From Marinobacter fonticola (GTDB lineage Bacteria; Pseudomonadota; Gammaproteobacteria; Pseudomonadales; Oleiphilaceae), in assembly GCF_008122265.1 (NCBI RefSeq), contig NZ_CP043042.1, forward strand, positions 124,001 through 188,000: a DNA stretch of 64,000 nucleotides. The letters run 5' to 3'. This document shows positions 1 to 9,138 of this stretch, in pieces (the stretch's first letter is position 1; each line of letters opens with the position of its first letter). A program made the position numbers and the translations under genes. A model generated the notes under the pieces. The model ran no database searches and was not told where the DNA came from. It saw nothing but the letters and a program-made list of their open reading frames with translations.

Positions 1-366
1 ACAGCCAAGAACCTGTTCCTCTGGAACGGCCGGCAGATGGTGCGCAAGGGGCTGGAGGCCGGGCTGACGCTGGGGCTGGAAGCGCTCTGGAGCAAGCGCC
101 GTATCATGGAGGTTTACCTTAATATTGCTGAATTTGGCGACGGGGTTTACGGCGTGGAAGCGGCCAGTCGACGCTTCTTCGGCATCGGCGCCAGTCAGCT
201 TAATGCGTCGCAGGCGGCACGGCTGGCGGCGGTCCTGCCCAATCCCAAGGTCTATAATGCCGTTCAGCCATCGAGTTATGTCTGGCAGCGGGTGGACTGG
301 ATCACCCGGCAGATGCGCCAGCTCGGCGGCCCGGCCATGGTTCGGGAAATGACCCAGGCGCCCTGA
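1..366 (+). CDS. mtgA: Monofunctional peptidoglycan transglycosylase MtgA, 3' end only
   Basis: The frame is open from the first base of the window, so the 5' end lies outside it; 121 residues are visible. They match the C-terminal part of a GT51 glycosyltransferase: the segment [15 protein letters not shown], then [11 protein letters not shown] and [11 protein letters not shown], are the conserved end of this fold. MtgA polymerises lipid II into glycan strands at the inner membrane. The frame ends with little after the GT51 domain, so there is no transpeptidase domain. This favours the monofunctional enzyme over a class A PBP. Confidence 0.93.
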   Translation, partial: TAKNLFLWNGRQMVRKGLEAGLTLGLEALWSKRRIMEVYLNIAEFGDGVYGVEAASRRFFGIGASQLNASQAARLAAVLPNPKVYNAVQPSSYVWQRVDWITRQMRQLGGPAMVREMTQAP

Positions 367-418
367 GCTGCCGTAAAACTCGGACTGCCTGCCTATCCAA
401 CGAATTACGGAGCCGATC

Positions 419-835
419 GTGTTGCAGATTTCGCGTACCCTATCGATCCCCGAAGAGGAGATCGAACTGTCCGCCATTCGCGCCCAGGGCGCCGGTGGCC
501 AGAACGTTAATAAAACGTCAACGGCGATTCACTTGCGCTTTGATATTACCGCTTCATCGTTGCCCGAAATCTACAAGGAGCGGTTGGGCGAGCTCAGTGA
601 CCAGCGCATCAACAAAGAGGGTGTTCTGGTGATTAAGGCTCAGCAGTTCCGCACCCAGGAAAAGAACCGTGAGGACGCTCTGGAACGGCTTCGCAGCTTG
701 ATCCAGAGCGTTGCGGAGACACGCAAAAAGCGCCGGGCAACCCGGCCGTCGCGCTCGTCTCGACGCAAGCGTATGGACCGTAAATCCCAGCGCGGCAAAA
801 CCAAGCAGCTCCGGGGTAAAGTGAGCATGGGATAA
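419..835 (+). CDS. arfB: Alternative ribosome-rescue factor / peptidyl-tRNA hydrolase ArfB
   Basis: The 138-residue protein has the class I release-factor GGQ motif (GAGGQNVNKTSTAIHLRF, about residues 25-42) and a lysine/arginine-rich C-terminal tail (KKRRATRPSRSSRRKRMDRKS) typical of ArfB (YaeJ), which enters the mRNA channel of stalled ribosomes. The GGQ loop then hydrolyses the peptidyl-tRNA. The length is close to E. coli ArfB (140 residues), and the codon-recognition domain of a true release factor is absent. The GTG start is set by a GGAG at 409-412, six bases upstream; a TTG follows directly as the second codon. Confidence 0.93.
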   Translation: MLQISRTLSIPEEEIELSAIRAQGAGGQNVNKTSTAIHLRFDITASSLPEIYKERLGELSDQRINKEGVLVIKAQQFRTQEKNREDALERLRSLIQSVAETRKKRRATRPSRSSRRKRMDRKSQRGKTKQLRGKVSMG

Positions 836-935
836 ACTCGGGGCGGCGTGCTGGCCAGTGGCGCCTTCCGGTGTCACGATCACAGCATAGAACGTCATGA
901 TTGTGGCATAACACAGAGCAGGAAGAGGACTCAGG

Positions 936-1772
936 ATGAAGCCGACGGAAAAGCGATTGTCAAAGCTGCGGTCAGGTCCGACTGCATGGGTCTCAGCGCT
1001 GTTGGCAGCTCTGCTGCTATCGGGCTGCGCCAGCGACGCCCATATCTGGGGCGGGGTGCCCAACGCGCAGCAGATTGAGGGAACGGTCAGCTACCGTGAG
1101 CGCATGGCAGTGCCGCCGGAGGCCATGGTGACGGTGATCCTTGAAGACGTCTCACTGGCGGATGCGCCGTCGGATGTGATCGCCCGGACGAGCTTCCGCG
1201 CCGAAAACGGCCCGCCCTGGTCGTTCGAGCTCGACTACGACCCCAGGGAGATCATGGACAGCCGCCGCTACAACCTGCGGGCCAAGATCACCAATGACGA
1301 CCGCTTGATGTTCATCAGCACCGAAGCCAACCCGGTAACACCCGGTGAAGCCGACACGCCCGTAGCTATCGTGGTGAATCGAGCTGGAGGCCGAATCGCC
1401 CCAGTGGACCAGACCGGCGCTGCGCCGGTGGAGCTGGTCAACACTTTCTGGGAACTCAAAGGCCTGTACGGTGACCCGATCAGAGACGGCGCGGACCAGC
1501 GCAAGCTCAATATCGTCTTGATGGAAGAGAATGATCGGGTGGCTGGTTTCTCCGGCTGCAATCAATTTTCCGGCGGCTATGAGCGCGAGGGCAACCAACT
1601 GGCCATTAGTCAGCTGACAGTCACGCAAATGGCCTGTTTTCAAGGCATGGAGCGGGAAGAGAACTTCCACCAGGCGCTGCAGGACACCGTGCGCTACACC
1701 CTCAAGGGCCCGGTGCTGCAACTCTACGATGCCGATGAGGAGGTCGTTCTGGAGTTCGTCGCCGGCCAATAG
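936..1772 (+). CDS. Lipoprotein with YbaY-like and META (HslJ-like) domains
   Basis: The protein is 278 residues with a lipoprotein signal peptide ending in LLLSGC (Cys31). Residues about 45-145 (GTVSYRERMAVPPEAMVTVILEDVS, then the matching FELDYDP region) resemble the YbaY domain. Residues about 165-275 (NTFWELKGLYG, GFSGCNQFSGGYE, MACFQGMEREE) are a META/HslJ domain, linked in other bacteria to heat-shock and antibiotic tolerance. A GAGGA ribosome site lies seven bases before the ATG. The predicted location is the outer-membrane inner leaflet. The exact role is unknown. Confidence 0.85.
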   Translation: MKPTEKRLSKLRSGPTAWVSALLAALLLSGCASDAHIWGGVPNAQQIEGTVSYRERMAVPPEAMVTVILEDVSLADAPSDVIARTSFRAENGPPWSFELDYDPREIMDSRRYNLRAKITNDDRLMFISTEANPVTPGEADTPVAIVVNRAGGRIAPVDQTGAAPVELVNTFWELKGLYGDPIRDGADQRKLNIVLMEENDRVAGFSGCNQFSGGYEREGNQLAISQLTVTQMACFQGMEREENFHQALQDTVRYTLKGPVLQLYDADEEVVLEFVAGQ

Positions 1773-1844
1773 CCCTGACAACGCAACTGACCCGGACCCT
1801 GTAACCGTGTCGGACACTGCAGCCGTGGAGCGTCAGCCGTCACC

Positions 1845-2813
1845 ATGACCGAACGCATACTCAATATCACCAATGGCGATTGTGCGGTCGCTGCCCTGGC
1901 GGCCGCAGCTATGCCCGGCGATCCGTTGCCCTGGCGGGATATCCTGCATGAAGGGCCGGTGCCCGGGGGTTTGGACCTCGCAGCATTGTCCGAAGTCCGC
2001 GCGCGGTTTATCGCTGAGCGCGGCTGGGCGTCCTTGGGCCCCCTGCAGGCTGAATTTGCGGCGCGGGACGCTCGCTTGGCCGGCTTTCGTGATTATGACC
2101 GGGTCCGGTTTTGGTTCGAGCATGATCTTTACGATCAATTGCAATTGCTGCAACTACTGGACTGGTTCGCCGGCGAAGACCTGGGTGGCACCCGGCTAAC
2201 CCTGCTTTGTACCGACGAGTATCTCGGTCCGTCGTCGGCGGACGCCATTCGGCAGCGGCTTTCCGCGGAAACGGCGGTGGCCGGGGCCCAACTCGAACTG
2301 GCCCGGCGGGCATGGGCCGCGTTCAGGCAGCCCACGCCGGAAGCCTGGGTCGCGCTACTGCGTAGCGATCTCACGCAGTTACCGTTTCTCGAGGGCGCCA
2401 TACGCCGCACGCTGGAAGAATACCCCCACCCCCGCACCGGCCTTTCACGCACTGCCTTCCAGGCGCTTTGCCTGGTGGCCCAGGGAGAAGATCGATTCAA
2501 CGACCTGTTCAAAGAGTACCAGACCACCGAGGAACGGAGCTTCATGGGCGATCTTGGTTTCTACGGGCTGCTGCATACCCTGGCCGAAGGCGAGTGGGCT
2601 CTGCTGACGATTGACCGGCGGACGCCGGCTCACCTGATCGATCCCGAACAGCGTTACGGCGTGACAGACCAGGGCCGCGAAGTGCTGGCCGGCCGGGCGT
2701 CGGCAGGCGAGCAGTTAGCTCGCGATCGCTGGATTGGCGGGGTCCATCTGAGGCCGGATCGTTACTGGACCTGGGATGCAGCAACGGACACATTATCCGG
2801 TATGAATGCGTAA
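1845..2813 (+). CDS. DUF1835 domain-containing protein
   Basis: The N-terminal part (ILNITNGDCAVAAL, then PWRDILHEGPVP) is the signature of the DUF1835 family, followed by an all-purpose helical C-terminal half. The protein is 322 residues, without signal peptide or membrane segment, so it is likely cytosolic. The biochemical role of the family is not established. The 3' end overlaps a minor upstream frame of the next gene but not its likely start at 2860. Confidence 0.8.
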   Translation: MTERILNITNGDCAVAALAAAAMPGDPLPWRDILHEGPVPGGLDLAALSEVRARFIAERGWASLGPLQAEFAARDARLAGFRDYDRVRFWFEHDLYDQLQLLQLLDWFAGEDLGGTRLTLLCTDEYLGPSSADAIRQRLSAETAVAGAQLELARRAWAAFRQPTPEAWVALLRSDLTQLPFLEGAIRRTLEEYPHPRTGLSRTAFQALCLVAQGEDRFNDLFKEYQTTEERSFMGDLGFYGLLHTLAEGEWALLTIDRRTPAHLIDPEQRYGVTDQGREVLAGRASAGEQLARDRWIGGVHLRPDRYWTWDAATDTLSGMNA

Positions 2814-2859
2814 TACCGACAAACGCAGAACCGGGGATGGCAGCGGGAGGAGCGATGGC

Positions 2860-3075
2860 ATGAAGGGATATGATATTCAACGGGTCATGGTGTTTGCCAT
2901 GGCGCTGACACTCGTGGCCGGCTGCTCTTCTCGCGGTGTCTACGACTCGACTCAGCACCGGCGCCAGGCCGAGTGCCAGCAGATCGTCGATACCGAAGAA
3001 TACTACGCCTGCATGGCCCGGGCGTCGCAGACATACGATGAATACAAGCGCAGCGTCGAACCGGTGTTGGACTGA
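2860..3075 (+). CDS. Small lipoprotein, unknown function
   Basis: The product is about 71 residues. It has a short N-terminal hydrophobic segment (VMVFAMALTLVAGC, lipobox VAGC) and a small hydrophilic mature part containing two further cysteines (AECQQIVD, YYACMARA), which could form a disulfide in the periplasm. The start is fixed by GGGAGGAG, seven bases upstream of 2860. A longer frame from 2806 would put charged residues ahead of the signal peptide and is less likely. No family was recognised. Confidence 0.7.
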   Translation: MKGYDIQRVMVFAMALTLVAGCSSRGVYDSTQHRRQAECQQIVDTEEYYACMARASQTYDEYKRSVEPVLD

Positions 3076-3140
3076 TGCCTGCAGGCGACGCACCGCTCCC
3101 CCTGGCGGCGTAGCCGGGCGTTGTGCGATACACTTTCCCC

Positions 3141-3641
3141 ATGCGAACCAATCTGATCCTTATCGGTATGCCGGGTTCTGGAAAAAGCACCGTCGGCGTC
3201 TTGCTGGCCAAACAGGCGGCGATGGATTTTGTGGATACGGACCTGCTGATTCAGTCGGCGGAAGGCCGGACCCTGCAAGACATCGTCGACCATGATGGCT
3301 ATGGCGCCCTGCGCGAAATCGAGGAGCGGGTGCTGTGCCGGGTTAACGAAAGCGGCAGCGTGATCTCCACCGGTGGCAGTGCAGTCTACAGCGAGAAGGC
3401 GATGGCCCATCTCAAACAGGACGGCATTGTCGTGTTCCTCAATGTCTCCCTCGCCACCGTTAAGCGGCGCATCGGCGACTACAGCCTGCGCGGTATCTCC
3501 AAACGGCCGGACCAGACGCTGGAGGAGCTGTTCGAGGAACGCCACGCGCTCTATAGCCGCTATGCCGATATCGTCGCCGATTGCGATGCTCTCACCCAGG
3601 ACCAAGCCTGCCAGTTGGTGATGGAGCGGTTACCGGCATGA
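3141..3641 (+). CDS. Shikimate-kinase-like P-loop kinase
   Basis: A Walker A loop (GMPGSGKST, about residues 9-17) begins a small nucleoside-monophosphate-kinase fold. It is followed by DFVDTDLLIQ (the DxD of shikimate kinase), LREIEE (usually FRxxE), ISTGGSAV (usually GGG) and the lid region SLRGISKRPDQTLEEL. The size (166 residues) fits AroK/AroL. It is not beside aroB, where aroK normally sits, and two substrate-loop positions are changed, so it may be a paralogue acting on another small molecule. The ATG at 3141 matches family N-termini; a GTG at 3123 is possible. The stop overlaps the next start (ATGA). Confidence 0.75.
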   Translation: MRTNLILIGMPGSGKSTVGVLLAKQAAMDFVDTDLLIQSAEGRTLQDIVDHDGYGALREIEERVLCRVNESGSVISTGGSAVYSEKAMAHLKQDGIVVFLNVSLATVKRRIGDYSLRGISKRPDQTLEELFEERHALYSRYADIVADCDALTQDQACQLVMERLPA

Positions 3642-3970
3642 ACCGGTTTGGGGTTACGGCCTTTCTCGTGGTGGTCCTGGTGCTTGGAGGGTGCCAGGCC
3701 AGTGGCGTCAGCGAACAGCAGCGTATCGGCGAAATGGTGCAGGCTGTCTACGCCGCGATAGCATCGCCCCAGGACCCGGCGTCACTGACAACCATCGCCC
3801 GCTACGGCACGGACACGCGCTATTACGTGATGATCCGCGGCTGGCTGGTGCAGGAACTGCGGGGTGTTGAGAGCCAGCTTGAGGCGAGCAAGGATCCCCA
3901 GTTGAAGGCGAAGTTCCGGCAGAAGGCGGATTTCCTGCGCACAGCCATCCGGCGGATCGATCTGGAGTAA
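3638..3970 (+). CDS. Small lipoprotein, unknown function
   Basis: The product is 110 residues with a lipoprotein signal (FLVVVLVLGGC, lipobox LGGC). The mature part is helical, with a charged C-terminal half (VESQLEASKDPQLKAKFRQK). The ATG overlaps the stop of the kinase-like gene by ATGA, so the two are probably translationally coupled. It converges with the sigma-54 activator gene; the gap is 12 bases. No known family was recognised. Confidence 0.75.
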   Translation: MNRFGVTAFLVVVLVLGGCQASGVSEQQRIGEMVQAVYAAIASPQDPASLTTIARYGTDTRYYVMIRGWLVQELRGVESQLEASKDPQLKAKFRQKADFLRTAIRRIDLE

Positions 3971-3982
3971 ATCGTGAGTGCA

Positions 3983-5398
3983 CTAGACCTCGTATTTGGC
4001 CAATTTCTCATACAGCGCCGAACGCGAAATGCCCAGGATATCCGCCGCTCGCGAGCGATTGCCCCGGCTGGCGGCCAGGGCGGCATTGATGGCCTGAGCC
4101 TCGGCGTCCGCCATCACCTGCGCCAGCGGTCTCGGGGGCAGGGGCTCTTCCACATTGACCGGCCGGCGCACGCTACCGGGTAGCACCCGGAAGATGGCTT
4201 CGGCATCCAGCACGCCGGACTCGTCGCCCATGGTCAGCGCCCGCTCCAGGACATTGCGCAACTCGCGGATATTACCCGGCCAGTCGTAACCGCATAGAGC
4301 CGAAACTGCGGTATCGGTAATCTCGCCGCGTAATTTGAGACTGTTGCAGATGCTCTCCAGCAGCGCTTCGCACAACACGCCCATGTCCATAAGTCGATCC
4401 CGCAGCGGCGGGATGGGGATCTCCAGCACGTTCAACCGGTAATACAGATCGGAGCGGAAACTGCCGTCCGCCACCATGGCTTCGAGATTGCGGCTGGTGG
4501 CGGCAATCACCCGCACGTCCACGCTCTGCACCTTGTTTGAGCCTAGTGGCTCCACTTCTTTTTCCTGCAGGGCGCGCAACAATTTCGCCTGCAGCGGCAG
4601 GGGCATATCCCCCACCTCGTCGAGGAAGAGCGTGCCGCCGTCGGCAAGCTGGAACTTGCCGTCCCGGCTGCGGCGGTCGGCGCCGGTATAGGCGCCCGGG
4701 GCGACCCCGAAGAACTCCGCTTCCAACAGGTTTTCCGGCACCGCTGCCACGTTAACGCCGACGAACGGACGCTCTGTCCGTTCCGATATGGCGTGGATCG
4801 CCTGGGCCAGCACCTCCTTGCCAGTGCCGGTTTCGCCCAAAAGTAATACCGGCATGTCCCGGCCGGCAGCCAGCCGGGCACGGCGTTTGGCTTCCAGGGC
4901 CGCCGGACTGGCACCGACAAAATCCGCCAGGCTATAGCGGGTGCCCCGGGTACGTTTGGCGAGAGCCTTGCGCGCGGCGAGCAAATCCTGGTGTAGCCGC
5001 CGGTATTTGCTCACCAGCGGCGTTAACGGCTGCAGGTCGTCGTAGAGCACGAGGGCGATAGCGCCGTTGGCGGCTCCGGCCTCGTCGAACAGGGGCAAGC
5101 GGGTGACCACCAGCTGTTGCTTCCGGTATTCCATGATATCCAGCAGGATCGGCGTGCCCGTCTTCACCACCTCCGGCATGCGGGTCTCCGGAATGACGGC
5201 CTGAATCGGCTTGCCCACCACGCTGTCGGGTGAGCTGATGCCCAACAAGTTAAGGTAGCTGGCGTTGATCCAGGTCACCCGGGACTGGCGGTCCACGGCA
5301 ATAGCGCCGGCGCTGGCCTGCTCGAACATGGGAAACAGCGCGGGGATCAACTCCCGGGTGAATCCGGTCTTGGGCGGATAGTCGAAGGGTTGTTTCAT
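3983..5398 (-). CDS. Sigma-54-dependent activator, PAS-AAA-Fis type
   Basis: The protein is 471 residues. An N-terminal PAS sensor (about 20-125) is followed by the sigma-54 AAA+ domain: Walker A GETGTGKE (188-195), the RpoN-contacting loop GAYTGA (235-240, the tyrosine variant of GAFTGA) and Walker B GGTLFLDE (254-261). The C-terminus is a Fis-type helix-turn-helix (NRSRAADILGISRSALYEKL). There is no receiver domain, so the PAS domain probably senses a ligand. It lies downstream of the PHB depolymerase, oligomer hydrolase and porin genes on the same strand, and a -24/-12 promoter lies before the depolymerase. It is probably the activator of that locus. Confidence 0.92.
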   Translation of the reverse strand: MKQPFDYPPKTGFTRELIPALFPMFEQASAGAIAVDRQSRVTWINASYLNLLGISSPDSVVGKPIQAVIPETRMPEVVKTGTPILLDIMEYRKQQLVVTRLPLFDEAGAANGAIALVLYDDLQPLTPLVSKYRRLHQDLLAARKALAKRTRGTRYSLADFVGASPAALEAKRRARLAAGRDMPVLLLGETGTGKEVLAQAIHAISERTERPFVGVNVAAVPENLLEAEFFGVAPGAYTGADRRSRDGKFQLADGGTLFLDEVGDMPLPLQAKLLRALQEKEVEPLGSNKVQSVDVRVIAATSRNLEAMVADGSFRSDLYYRLNVLEIPIPPLRDRLMDMGVLCEALLESICNSLKLRGEITDTAVSALCGYDWPGNIRELRNVLERALTMGDESGVLDAEAIFRVLPGSVRRPVNVEEPLPPRPLAQVMADAEAQAINAALAASRGNRSRAADILGISRSALYEKLAKYEV

Positions 5399-5523
5399 GG
5401 CGATTCGGCCTAACGACCGACCTTTGTTGTTGTTCTGCGGTTCTGATAGCGCTTACCCGCCGGGCGAACGTTATTGAAGTATAGGGTGTTGCCCCAGGCC
5501 GGCCAACTTCTCTGTTATCGGCC

Positions 5524-5549
5524 AAAAAAGGCCCCGGCATAGCCGGGGC
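5524..5549 (-). terminator. Rho-independent terminator after the porin gene
   Basis: A perfect 8-bp stem (GCCCCGGC/GCCGGGGC, 5531-5538 with 5542-5549) with a three-base loop is followed on the minus strand by CTTTTTT. It lies about 30 bases after the porin stop, between porin and activator, so the activator may depend on its own promoter or on readthrough. Confidence 0.85.
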
Positions 5550-5581
5550 AAAAGAAGAAAGACAGAGGTTTGCTTCTGACG

Positions 5582-6733
5582 TTAGAAGCTGTACTGCGCC
5601 ATGCCTTGAATGCGCACGGCATCGCCGTCGTCACCGGAAACGGTCTCGCGGCTATGCAGGCCGGCCTCGATACCGTAGGTGACGCCGCCAATCGGCGACC
5701 AGATGTAATTGGCGTAGATGCTGGAGAACTGCTCATTCTGGCTGGAGAGGTCCATGCCCGCATCTTCGGCATCGTCCCAATCCGCCTGCGCCAGGCCATA
5801 GCCCAGGTTGAAGCTGCCCGGTCCCATGTCGGCGCTGAGGCCCAGGGTGCCGCCGTAGGCGGTGACGGCTTCCACATCGCCGGAAGCCGAATCGTAGTAG
5901 GCCGGTGCGCCCGGGTTGCCGTACAGATAGCCACCGATACCGTCACCGTAGACCATCGAGCCCTGGATGCTCAGGCCCTCGGACAGGGCGATTTTGGCGG
6001 ACAGGCCCGCGCCGTAGCCGAAGGTACTCTCCTCATCGTCGTTGCCGGCATTGTAGATGCTGAGTTGGCGTGCGACGCCGGAGACTGCAAGGCTGACCGC
6101 GCCCGCTGTCATCTTGTACTGCGCGGTCAGGTCCGGCAGGTTGTTTTCGATGGTGGCATCCGGTGCCGGGTTGCCGGCAATCGGCAGCAGCGCGGCGGAA
6201 CCGCCCAGGGTACCCGGATCTTCCAGCGCGACGGATAGCCCGCCGGTGGTGTAGCGCAGCTGGGTCTGGCGTGCGATAACGGTCTGGCCGACCTGGCCGA
6301 GGAAGTCGATGGTTGGGGTGGTGCCCAGGAAGTTACCGAAGTTACTCCAGGTCTGGCCGGCCAGGAGGCCGTTCCATTCACCGTAGGCATGACGCAGACG
6401 GAAACTGCCGCCGCCGTTGCCGTAGAAGTCCCCTTCGATCACGGTCTTGACCTCACCCATTGCCGTATCGGTGGCGGTTTTTACGCCCAGCCGGCTTTGA
6501 ATGGCCTGTAGGTTGGTGTGGCCATCCGGGCCGTCGGCGCCGTCCAGGCGGATCTTGCTGTGGGTGACCAGCGGGCCCAAATCTGCATCGACGTCGTAGA
6601 TAAAGTCGAGCTTGCCGTAACCGTAGAGTTGAGCTTTGGTGTCGGCGACGTTGAGTTCAAGAGCACTCGCACTGCTAGCGACAGCTAGCGCCAGGGCGGA
6701 AATAGAGCCGCGGAAGAGCTTGTTGTTATACAT
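5582..6733 (-). CDS. DcaP-like outer-membrane porin
   Basis: The 383-residue protein has a signal peptide ending in ASSASA, then alternating beta-strand sequence (AQLYGYGKLDFIYD, SRLGVKTATDT, VKTVIEGDFYG, FRLRHAYGEWNGLLAGQTWSNF) and the terminal aromatic residue (QYSF) of outer-membrane barrels. The first strands match the DcaP-like trimeric porins that take up organic acids. The ATG at 6733 has AAAGGA eight bases upstream; the TTG just before it is not needed. Its place in the PHB locus suggests uptake of hydroxybutyrate or short oligomers, which is inference. Confidence 0.85.
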   Translation of the reverse strand: MYNNKLFRGSISALALAVASSASALELNVADTKAQLYGYGKLDFIYDVDADLGPLVTHSKIRLDGADGPDGHTNLQAIQSRLGVKTATDTAMGEVKTVIEGDFYGNGGGSFRLRHAYGEWNGLLAGQTWSNFGNFLGTTPTIDFLGQVGQTVIARQTQLRYTTGGLSVALEDPGTLGGSAALLPIAGNPAPDATIENNLPDLTAQYKMTAGAVSLAVSGVARQLSIYNAGNDDEESTFGYGAGLSAKIALSEGLSIQGSMVYGDGIGGYLYGNPGAPAYYDSASGDVEAVTAYGGTLGLSADMGPGSFNLGYGLAQADWDDAEDAGMDLSSQNEQFSSIYANYIWSPIGGVTYGIEAGLHSRETVSGDDGDAVRIQGMAQYSF

Positions 6734-6900
6734 CAATGAGTTCCTTTGTGTTAGCAGTCGTTTTTATGGGCCTGATGGACTTTGTTCAGGCAAGCCGGGA
6801 GCGCCCGCCGACGCTCAAGCAGCGGTAAGTAACGTCGCAAAGCGACAGAATGGATGCGGCGGCACCCCGGACCCTGGCGGGACCGGAAATCGGTTATGGC

Positions 6901-9057
6901 CTAGTCGGGAATGCGCACCTGGTTCTCCTCGAACAGGATGCGATCCGCAGCGGCCGGTTCGGCCTGGATCGGCGGCACGTTGGCTTCGGTCAGAGCCGGC
7001 GCGCCGGTCCCTCTTGGCGTGGTGCGCACCACCTGGCTCGCCGGCAGCGGATCGCCGTTCTTGAGGTGGGCATAGACCAGATCCAGCGCCTGGAAGTAGT
7101 AGCGGTGCAGCGGCACGTAGAGCGCATCAAAGCCCGGGAAAGCATTGAACGCGTCCAGGTGGTGAGCGTTGAGCACTTCGTAGTAGCGCAGGCTGCTGTC
7201 GCTGCCCTCCACGGTCTGGTTCAGGCCGAAGTAGGGCCGTGAGGTGTGGTTAATGGGCAGGATGGCGTCAGCCCGGCCGGTGACGAAGACCGTCGGCTTA
7301 CCCTGCAGGTTGCCGTTAGCGCGGATGGTTTCGATGCCGCTGGCGATGGCTTTAGCTTGCTCGGCCTGTTCGCTGGGCAGCACGCCGCCGTTCACCGCGT
7401 CCGTACCCTGGGCGAGGCCGCGCAGGCAAAGCAGCGCATCCAGACCGTGATCCTGCACGCCGCTGCTGGGCGAGGTGCTCAGTTTCAGGCTGGTTGGAAC
7501 GCCGGTGGCGCCGTCGTACACCTGATTGATACCGCCGGTGGGCGGAATGCCGTTGCTGGTGGAGAACAAGACTTCCTCGGCCGCTTCCGCCAAGGGTGTC
7601 ACGGCGCCGGTGGAGCCGTCGGTCGCCGCCAGGCTGAGCTCACAGAGCCGGTCTTCGACGCCGAACCGGCCGTAGGCGTTGGCGTAGGTCATGGAGATGC
7701 TTTGGGCGACGGATGCCCCGAAGTGACTGGGCGCCACCAGGTTCTGTTCGGGCTGAACGCCGAAGTCTTCTTCCAGAATGCGCTGGGCGTCGGCGGCCCG
7801 GGCATCCACATCGGCGCCGGTAATCAGGCCCTTGTTGAACAGCACGGTACAGATATTCTCATCCACCGCGAGGTCGTTAAGCACCGCGTTGAATGGCGCG
7901 GTGTCCTTGACGCCCGGCGCCAGGTTGGCGCAGCCCTGGTAAACCCCGATGGCGGTGGTGTAGTCCAGCAGGCTGCGGCTGTGATCGGTGATCACCGGGC
8001 CACTGCCCTGGCGAATAGTGAAGCGGGTGTCCACGGTCGGATTGACGTTGGGCTCGGACACGGCAACGCCATCGATCAGGCCCTTCTCGTCCTGCTCTGC
8101 GGCACGGACGGAAGCACCACCGCCGTTGGACACCGAGGAAGCGATGACCAGCGTGTTGTCCGGCGTGACCGTGACCAGACGTTCGCCTTCGTCAGTCTCT
8201 TCGCCGAAGCGCTCGTTGAGGATGTAGAAACCGAATTCGATCGACTTGAGTACGTACTGGCCCCAATCGGCCTCCGGGTTGGTCTTGGAGTGCGCGTGCT
8301 TGAAGGCGAAGCGGTCCGGCCAGTGGGTATTGAAGGTGGCCCGTTCGCCGGCCTCCAGATCCGCTTCGAACTGGACATCGGCGCTGTCGTCAGTGGTCAG
8401 GCGCCCGTGGATATCCTGGGCGGCGCCGGTTTCCATATTGAATGACCCGGTGCCGGATCCCTTGTCGGTGTAAACCACGGCGCAGCCTTTGTTCAGACCC
8501 CATTCCCCGGCGGTGCCGATGGCGCCATAGATGCCGCGGGACCCGGACGAAGGCGCAGTCACCATACAGGATGAGGCTGGATCGTAGCTGTCCGGAATCT
8601 GCACCATAACGGTGACCGGGACTTCGGTGTCATCGTCGATGCGGATATAGGCCAGATACTCGTCGCCCGGAATCTTGCCCTCGGCGCCGTCAGCCCCCAC
8701 TTGCGGGCCGAACAGGTTGCCGTAACCGCCGCCGGCGCTGGTATCCACCAGAGCGCGGTAGTTGTTGTAGATGGCCAAGGTGCGCAGTTCTTCCGCCGTG
8801 GGATTGAGCGTATCCGCAGGCGCTGGTGCGGTGCCGCTGGCCAGGCCGCTGGCGCCGAGGCCCGCCGTTAGCAGGTCGTTGCTGGCGCCATCGTAACGGG
8901 CATGCTGCACATCGCCGCTGACGGAAGCGGGACGCTCGTTGGTAACCCCGTCGGGACCGTCAGGGCTGTCATCGTCATCGTCGTTGCAGGCGGTGAGTCC
9001 CAGGGATAGCGAACCGATCAATGTGCAGAGCAGCAGTTTTCGGTAAGTCCGGTGCAT
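6901..9057 (-). CDS. D-(-)-3-hydroxybutyrate oligomer hydrolase, lipoprotein form
   Basis: The product is 718 residues, the usual size of 3-hydroxybutyrate oligomer hydrolases. The signal peptide ends in a lipobox (LTAC, Cys24) followed by five aspartates, so it is predicted to be lipid-anchored. A lipase-box-like SVSNGG (308-313, Ser310 the likely nucleophile) fits the variant box of this family. It hydrolyses soluble oligomers to the monomer. It lies between the depolymerase and the porin, all on one strand. The ATG at 9057 has GAGGA eight bases upstream; a start further up would put a hydrophilic tail before the signal peptide. Confidence 0.87.
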   Translation of the reverse strand: MHRTYRKLLLCTLIGSLSLGLTACNDDDDDSPDGPDGVTNERPASVSGDVQHARYDGASNDLLTAGLGASGLASGTAPAPADTLNPTAEELRTLAIYNNYRALVDTSAGGGYGNLFGPQVGADGAEGKIPGDEYLAYIRIDDDTEVPVTVMVQIPDSYDPASSCMVTAPSSGSRGIYGAIGTAGEWGLNKGCAVVYTDKGSGTGSFNMETGAAQDIHGRLTTDDSADVQFEADLEAGERATFNTHWPDRFAFKHAHSKTNPEADWGQYVLKSIEFGFYILNERFGEETDEGERLVTVTPDNTLVIASSVSNGGGASVRAAEQDEKGLIDGVAVSEPNVNPTVDTRFTIRQGSGPVITDHSRSLLDYTTAIGVYQGCANLAPGVKDTAPFNAVLNDLAVDENICTVLFNKGLITGADVDARAADAQRILEEDFGVQPEQNLVAPSHFGASVAQSISMTYANAYGRFGVEDRLCELSLAATDGSTGAVTPLAEAAEEVLFSTSNGIPPTGGINQVYDGATGVPTSLKLSTSPSSGVQDHGLDALLCLRGLAQGTDAVNGGVLPSEQAEQAKAIASGIETIRANGNLQGKPTVFVTGRADAILPINHTSRPYFGLNQTVEGSDSSLRYYEVLNAHHLDAFNAFPGFDALYVPLHRYYFQALDLVYAHLKNGDPLPASQVVRTTPRGTGAPALTEANVPPIQAEPAAADRILFEENQVRIPD

Positions 9058-9088
9058 GAGGCGTTTCCTCGATATTGTTGTTGTTAAA

Positions 9089-9117
9089 CCCGCATCCGGC
9101 ACAACGCCGGATGCGGG
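9089..9117 (-). other. Strong intercistronic stem-loop
   Basis: A perfect 12-bp inverted repeat (CCCGCATCCGGC, 9089-9100, with 9106-9117) has a five-base loop, in the 81-base gap between depolymerase stop and hydrolase start. On the minus strand it is followed by only TTTAAC, so it is a weak terminator at most. It could lower downstream expression or protect the 3' end of the depolymerase message. Confidence 0.7.
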
Positions 9118-9138
9118 GAAGTCGTTTGTTTTTTGGGG

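Noticed and set aside
6737..6900. Second sigma-54 promoter before the porin
   Set aside because: CCGGA words are present near 6867-6888 but no GG-N10-GC pair with a usable -24 element was found on the minus strand.
7246..8445. A 399-codon open frame on the plus strand inside the oligomer hydrolase gene
   Set aside because: It is a shadow of the minus-strand gene in GC-rich DNA; it has no recognisable domain and lies wholly within a well-supported gene.
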